Part shown: piece after piece, positions 5,046 to 9,543 of the stretch
How positions within the stretch are numbered: the stretch's first letter is position 1
Layout of the letters: each line of letters starts with the position of its first letter
NCBI GenBank assembly: GCA_934648845.1
Contig: CAKUFS010000047.1
Span: forward strand, 1 to 9,543
DNA: 9,543 nucleotides
Reading direction: 5' to 3'
Source of the DNA: an uncultured Eggerthellaceae bacterium
GTDB taxonomy: Bacteria > Actinomycetota > Coriobacteriia > Coriobacteriales > Eggerthellaceae
Translations under genes and position numbers: made by a program
The notes under the pieces: generated by a model
The model's input: the letters and a program-made list of their open reading frames with translations, nothing else
Told to the model about the DNA's origin: nothing
The model's database searches: none

Positions 5046-8000
5046 ATGGCAAACGAAAAGAACCATACGAAGCATCGCGTGTTGTGTATGCTGCTCTCGT
5101 TGGCGCTGGTTGTGGGTCTGCTGCCGGCGCTGCCAGCGATGGCTCTTGCCGACGACGTGACGGGTGCGGGTGCTGCCGACTTGGGCAGCGTTCACGTAAC
5201 GGTGGAAAACGCTACTTGGTCGAAAGCCGATGGCGCGCCGTGGGAAGGCATGCTCGTTGACACCCAGGTGGCGCTCAAAGAAGATTCAACGATGATGAGC
5301 TGCATTGTTGATGCACTTACCGCCGCTGGATACGAGCAGAAAGGTGCCGATTCGGGGTACATTAGCTCTATTAACGGCATTGAGGAAATGGACGCTTCTG
5401 ACGATTCCGGTTGGATGGGTACGCTCAACGATTGGTTCACTGACAAGGGCTTTGCCAATTACACCGTTGCTGCTGGTACATTGAAGGCGGGCGATGAAAT
5501 TGCGGTGCAACATACCTGCGATTTGGGTGCCGATATTGGCGGCGCATTTGGCGACAACAACAAGCAACTGAAGGCCATCGCGCTTTCCGCGGGCGAGCTT
5601 GCCCCCGGTTTTTCGAGCGAAAACCATGCGTATTCTATGATCTTGCCTGCCGATACGACTGAGCTTACGGTAACGCCGACGGCTGCAAACAAGCAGTTTC
5701 AGGTTCACATTTGGGCAAACGGCACCGAGTACGGTCGGAAAGATGCAATTCCGGTAAAAAAGGGTGACGTTATTTCTTTGAAGGTGGGCAACCAGGGTGA
5801 TGAGTCTCCCGAGGTCTATACGATTGAACTGCGTGAGGCGGGTACGCTGCTTACCGCTGGCTCGGCTACGCTGACAACTGTCAAAGAAGATGGTTCTGCA
5901 GGAGATGCAGTTGAACTTTCTCTTGATGCGTCATCAAATGCCTTCTCGGGAACGCTTGCAAACTATACACATTTGAGGCAATACAATGATTCCGGTTTCA
6001 CGGTGACATTGACGGGCTTACCCGAAGGCGCAACGGCTCAATTGATGGATGCAACGGGCAATGTGCTGAGCGATTTTGCGAACGGTACTGCAACGACAGC
6101 CGCCGATTGTTTTCCGGGCAGCGGCTCCGCGATGTTCTATATTGCGGTAACGACGCAGGACAAAGCGGAAATCTACAAAATGACGCTGACAAAGCCCGGC
6201 AATTATGCTTGGAAAACTTTCAATTTTACGGGAACCCCCGCCTTTAGTGAGGACAACGTCTTCTACGGGCAGCCCGAGGGCACGCTGTTCCAGGCCGACG
6301 AAAGCGGCAACCGTACAGATGCTATCGGATATTCCAAGAACTGCTGGAATTATGTGGTGTATGTCTCTCCGCAGGTAGGTAGCTTCGGCATCACGAAATT
6401 CTCCGACGCCATGCAAGACAACGGGCTAAACGCCATGAAGACTCAAATTCTTGTAGATGGCGAAGTCTACGTGAAGCAGGCTGCAGCTGGCAAAGCTGCG
6501 ATGATGACCTTCGCGAAGAAGCCGGTAGCGCTTACGAAGGAGACAACGGTTATTGAAGTCGTTGCAAAACACAAATCAAACAGCAAGGTGGAAATTCGCA
6601 CCACTATAACGGTGCATGTGGTGAAAATTGCTCCATCGGAATTGGCTACCAAGATTGATGCATTGCCCGATTTGAGCAGCTTGACTTACGCAAGTGATTA
6701 CAAAGTGGTCAAGAACCTTCAGCGGGCATATGATGGGTATACCGATGAAGAGAAAGCGCAAATTTCTTCGGATACTGTTCAAAAATTGCAAGATTCAGTT
6801 AGCCGTGTTGAGGAATTGAAGGTTCGCCACGAAACTGGTGTGCAATCTTGGATTGCTCAGGTGAACGAATTCGCTGGGAAAGTGACTGCCGGAAACTACG
6901 CTCAGTATTATGATGCTGTTCAGGACGCGCAGGTGAAATACCTGGAGCTTTCCGATGCGCAGCGCGCTGAATTCGCTGTACAAGCGAACCCTGAAAATGC
7001 GGCGGTGAAAAACGCTTTCGAAGAGGCATATTGCGTTGTGAACGAGCAGTCTATTTTGGATGGTAGCTCCATTGGCAAGCCGACGGAATATTGCGACGAT
7101 TTCATGATGAGCGCTAATCACTATAATTTGGATTTGGGTCACGAAGATACGTACTACCCTGCGGTCTTCCGTGAAATTTGGACGGATCGTCCTACCAGCC
7201 TCTATTTGCCATCTCTTGCTGTAGAAAGAGGTCTGCCTTACACGTTGCCGGGAATTTTGCAATTCGACATCAAAGACGAGAGCATTTTTGAAATCAAAGA
7301 AGTTGAAGATGTCTACAATGACCAAGGTTTGGGTGGCGGAAACAGTTATCCGGCCATGAAATATTATCTTGTGCCCAAGAAAGCTGGTACGACCACTTTT
7401 ACGGTGACATTTACCGATAAGGCGGGCAATTTCATGGGGCAAATCCCCGAGATTCCCGTGCATGTGAACAGCGCCGACGAGACCTCCATTGAGAATTTGA
7501 ACAAGAATCTGACGAATTTCACCTCGTTGGATTACACCAGCAAGTATGACAACTGGACTTACGATTACGGTACCGAAGGGGCGGCGTTCTCCTTTAAGGT
7601 GAATGGGGAAAATCCTCAGGTGAGCGTTTACAATTATCTGCAGTACAACGATGATGGCACACCGGTGAAAACAAACTATGTTCCCGATGAGGATGGTAAT
7701 GTGACCGTTCTATTGAAGGATGGATACAACGGCATTGAGGTCACAGCCAATTATCAGGGAAAAACCGTAACCCAGGTTTACTCGCTCAAAGGCAAGGTGA
7801 CCCGTTACGTTTACGAGAATATCTCTCGCCCTGGTGAGGAATTGCGTACGGGTGATACTGCTGGAACATGGATTATCGGCCGTCCGATTAACATGCATAA
7901 AATTTTGCGCATCTACAACCCGACGATGAAAACAACGTTCCTTACGGATATGCCAATGCAAAGCACGGTTACTTCCGATAATACGCGAGCCGTCTATCGC

Positions 8001-9515
8001 AAAACCGCGGATGGCAAATTGCGACAAACGGATAATCAGCCACGTGTTGCTGCTCCTTTGACGAGCTCTGGTTCGATTGTGCTTACCAAGGGCTACTCCG
8101 ATAATCGCGGTTATGGATCTGCTCCCGATAGTGAAGGCGATCAGGGCAATACCGGTGGGCTTGCTTCATCCACAAGCTTTGGTTTTGGCTGCTTGGCGGA
8201 CATAACGCTGAACGTTGCAGAAAACGATGGGTATCAGCAAGAAGCAAAATACGAAACCCAGGTAACGAATGATGGTGTTGTGAAGGCGGGAGAAGAAATC
8301 ACCGTATCGGTGCCTTCGTTGCCTGTTGAGCAATTTACTCAAGAAAAGTATCTGATGTACGGCACCTTTAATTACGCTACTACGATTCCTGGTGCGACGA
8401 AAATCGTATCAAAATGGTCACGCGGTACCGATTCTTGGTGGGAAGAGGGCACGACGCCGGTTGCTCCCGAAGTTGCGTTGAAGAATATTACGTTTACCGT
8501 TCCCAAGACGACGCCCGCGGGCACCTATCGCATTTATGGCGGAAACATTGACGCGACCTATCGTTCTGGTGGCGAGGCGTTTCTCGATGAATATGCCACG
8601 CTCTATCAACGGGAGATAAGCGATTTGACGATTACGGTTACCAAGGGCGACATAGAAGCTGCAGAGGACTTGATTGATGCGATTGGGTCCGATGTGACGC
8701 TTGACTCTCAAGATGCAGTCGATGCGGCGAAGGCGGCATACGATGCTTTGAGCGATGACGATAAGGCGCTGGTCAACGCTAATAAAGTAGCGGCTCTAGA
8801 CGCTGCTTTGGCAAAGCTTGATCAGATTAAGCAGCAGCTTCCTGTAGCAACGCTTTCTGCTGCGATGCGCGAGAATACCGACAAAACGCCCGTTCGTGTA
8901 GGCGATACCGTGACGATTGACATAACGGCAACTGCTACCGAAACCGCCGATGGCAACCTTGCGGCGCTATCCGCTACTCTGGATTACGATCAAACGGTGT
9001 TTGAGCTGGTAAGCGTAACGAAAGGAGCAGGTCTTTCCCAGGAGGCATCGTTTATGCCCGAAGGGGGCGCCGCTGAAGCGATGTTTAGCTTTTACGGCAA
9101 CGAAGTTTCCGCTGAAGAATCAGGCGAAGGAGGTTTCGTGGTAGCGACGGCCACGCTTCGTGCACTCAAGGCTGCTGATGGGGCTACGGTTGGCGTGAAA
9201 GACGCTTTGGGCGCCCTTGCTGGAGAATCCCTTGATCGCGTGGTTGCCGCGGGCGATGTTACATCTGTGCCGGTATTGGTGAACGTCCTGCGGGGCGATG
9301 TTAACGGCAACAACCGCGTGAATATCGTGGACGCTCAGATTGTTTACGATATGGCAACTGGCTGCTACGGCGAGGGATATGTGGCGATGTTGCTTCCTGA
9401 TGGTTGGACGTATGCAACGCTTTTGTGGGCTGCAAATGTCAACGCCGACGAAGCCATTGATGCTGTAGACGCTTTTGCCATCCAACATTTCGTGCATAGT
9501 GGCACTTGGAGATAA
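5046..9515 (+). CDS. Secreted DUF4430 (transcobalamin-like) / cohesin / dockerin surface protein
   Basis: A 1489-residue exported protein. A signal peptide (basic start, hydrophobic core about 12-33) is probably cleaved after AMALA, A35|D36. Residues about 75-165 match DUF4430, related to the C-terminal domain of transcobalamin: SCIVDALTAAGY, GYISSINGI and SGWMGTLND, then LKAGDEI. About 175-265 is a cadherin-like beta-sandwich (LSAGELAPGF...HAYSMIL...YTIELRE). About 268-525 and 670-1200 are further beta-rich parts, not assigned. Helical repeats carrying a Y..LSD..K motif lie at about 529-670 and 1203-1264. About 1265-1413 resembles a cohesin (VRVGDTVTIDI, ALSATLDYDQTVFELVSV). A type I dockerin closes the protein (1415-1489), with two Ca-binding loops at D1418-D1429 and N1464-D1475. 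No LPXTG or C-terminal anchor is present, so attachment is probably by dockerin-cohesin contact. The gene is preceded by the putative B12 riboswitch and terminator. I infer a role in extracellular cobalamin capture; an adhesin with an unrelated ligand remains possible. Confidence 0.87.
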   Translation: MANEKNHTKHRVLCMLLSLALVVGLLPALPAMALADDVTGAGAADLGSVHVTVENATWSKADGAPWEGMLVDTQVALKEDSTMMSCIVDALTAAGYEQKGADSGYISSINGIEEMDASDDSGWMGTLNDWFTDKGFANYTVAAGTLKAGDEIAVQHTCDLGADIGGAFGDNNKQLKAIALSAGELAPGFSSENHAYSMILPADTTELTVTPTAANKQFQVHIWANGTEYGRKDAIPVKKGDVISLKVGNQGDESPEVYTIELREAGTLLTAGSATLTTVKEDGSAGDAVELSLDASSNAFSGTLANYTHLRQYNDSGFTVTLTGLPEGATAQLMDATGNVLSDFANGTATTAADCFPGSGSAMFYIAVTTQDKAEIYKMTLTKPGNYAWKTFNFTGTPAFSEDNVFYGQPEGTLFQADESGNRTDAIGYSKNCWNYVVYVSPQVGSFGITKFSDAMQDNGLNAMKTQILVDGEVYVKQAAAGKAAMMTFAKKPVALTKETTVIEVVAKHKSNSKVEIRTTITVHVVKIAPSELATKIDALPDLSSLTYASDYKVVKNLQRAYDGYTDEEKAQISSDTVQKLQDSVSRVEELKVRHETGVQSWIAQVNEFAGKVTAGNYAQYYDAVQDAQVKYLELSDAQRAEFAVQANPENAAVKNAFEEAYCVVNEQSILDGSSIGKPTEYCDDFMMSANHYNLDLGHEDTYYPAVFREIWTDRPTSLYLPSLAVERGLPYTLPGILQFDIKDESIFEIKEVEDVYNDQGLGGGNSYPAMKYYLVPKKAGTTTFTVTFTDKAGNFMGQIPEIPVHVNSADETSIENLNKNLTNFTSLDYTSKYDNWTYDYGTEGAAFSFKVNGENPQVSVYNYLQYNDDGTPVKTNYVPDEDGNVTVLLKDGYNGIEVTANYQGKTVTQVYSLKGKVTRYVYENISRPGEELRTGDTAGTWIIGRPINMHKILRIYNPTMKTTFLTDMPMQSTVTSDNTRAVYRKTADGKLRQTDNQPRVAAPLTSSGSIVLTKGYSDNRGYGSAPDSEGDQGNTGGLASSTSFGFGCLADITLNVAENDGYQQEAKYETQVTNDGVVKAGEEITVSVPSLPVEQFTQEKYLMYGTFNYATTIPGATKIVSKWSRGTDSWWEEGTTPVAPEVALKNITFTVPKTTPAGTYRIYGGNIDATYRSGGEAFLDEYATLYQREISDLTITVTKGDIEAAEDLIDAIGSDVTLDSQDAVDAAKAAYDALSDDDKALVNANKVAALDAALAKLDQIKQQLPVATLSAAMRENTDKTPVRVGDTVTIDITATATETADGNLAALSATLDYDQTVFELVSVTKGAGLSQEASFMPEGGAAEAMFSFYGNEVSAEESGEGGFVVATATLRALKAADGATVGVKDALGALAGESLDRVVAAGDVTSVPVLVNVLRGDVNGNNRVNIVDAQIVYDMATGCYGEGYVAMLLPDGWTYATLLWAANVNADEAIDAVDAFAIQHFVHSGTWR

Positions 9516-9526
9516 TCGGATAGGTT

Positions 9527-9540
9527 AAGGTTTAAGGTTT
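9527..9540 (+). repeat. AAGGTTT two-copy tandem repeat
   Basis: Two exact tandem copies of AAGGTTT, preceded by GGTT, lie 12 bases after the stop of the dockerin protein gene. The window ends here, so it is not possible to see whether the array continues or whether a terminator follows. Confidence 0.5.
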
Positions 9541-9543
9541 TGA

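Noticed and set aside
1..9543. CRISPR arrays, tRNA or rRNA genes, insertion sequences, phage genes
   Set aside because: No regularly spaced repeats, cloverleaf-type sequence, transposase motifs or phage proteins were seen on either strand.

Overview
The window most resembles a chromosomal segment from a gut-type anaerobic actinobacterium of the class Coriobacteriia, probably Eggerthellales. This rests on moderately high GC, a Cys-rich DUF2284 protein typical of anaerobes, a multi-TM Hanks-type kinase, and a secreted DUF4430/cohesin/dockerin protein. The assignment is an inference from gene content, not a database match. All convincing genes lie on the + strand.

Layout. Bases 1-876 hold the 3' part of tilS (tRNA-Ile lysidine synthetase, 5' end outside the window). 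A T-poor, purine-rich spacer follows (877-1022). Next come a small DUF2284 Fe-S-type protein (1023-1547), a GTG-started Maf nucleotide pyrophosphatase (1592-2299), a second T-poor leader with a GC hairpin (2300-2444), and a membrane-anchored Ser/Thr protein kinase (2445-4508). The kinase has unusual catalytic and activation-segment motifs (HFD for HRD, PLE for APE) and an insert before helix C. Bases 4509-4695 hold no convincing gene, only inverted repeats.

The most interesting unit is 4696-9515. It has a candidate promoter with a run of nine C between the -35 and -10 elements. This is followed by a leader that reads as a compact cobalamin (B12) riboswitch, then a strong intrinsic terminator. 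The gene is a 1489-residue secreted protein: signal peptide, DUF4430 (transcobalamin C-terminal-like) domain, cadherin-like beta-sandwich, further beta modules, helical repeats, a cohesin-like domain and a C-terminal type I dockerin. B12-responsive control and a transcobalamin-like domain were recognised separately and point the same way: a surface or extracellular cobalamin-related protein, de-repressed when B12 is scarce, that may be attached through cohesin-dockerin contacts. The C9 tract adds possible phase variation. Functional B12 binding is inferred, not shown.

The first three genes look like housekeeping genes reading the same way with short gaps. The kinase may have its own extended -10 promoter. 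The surface-protein gene is almost certainly a separate transcription unit, and its coding sequence is visibly more A+T-rich than the genes before it.
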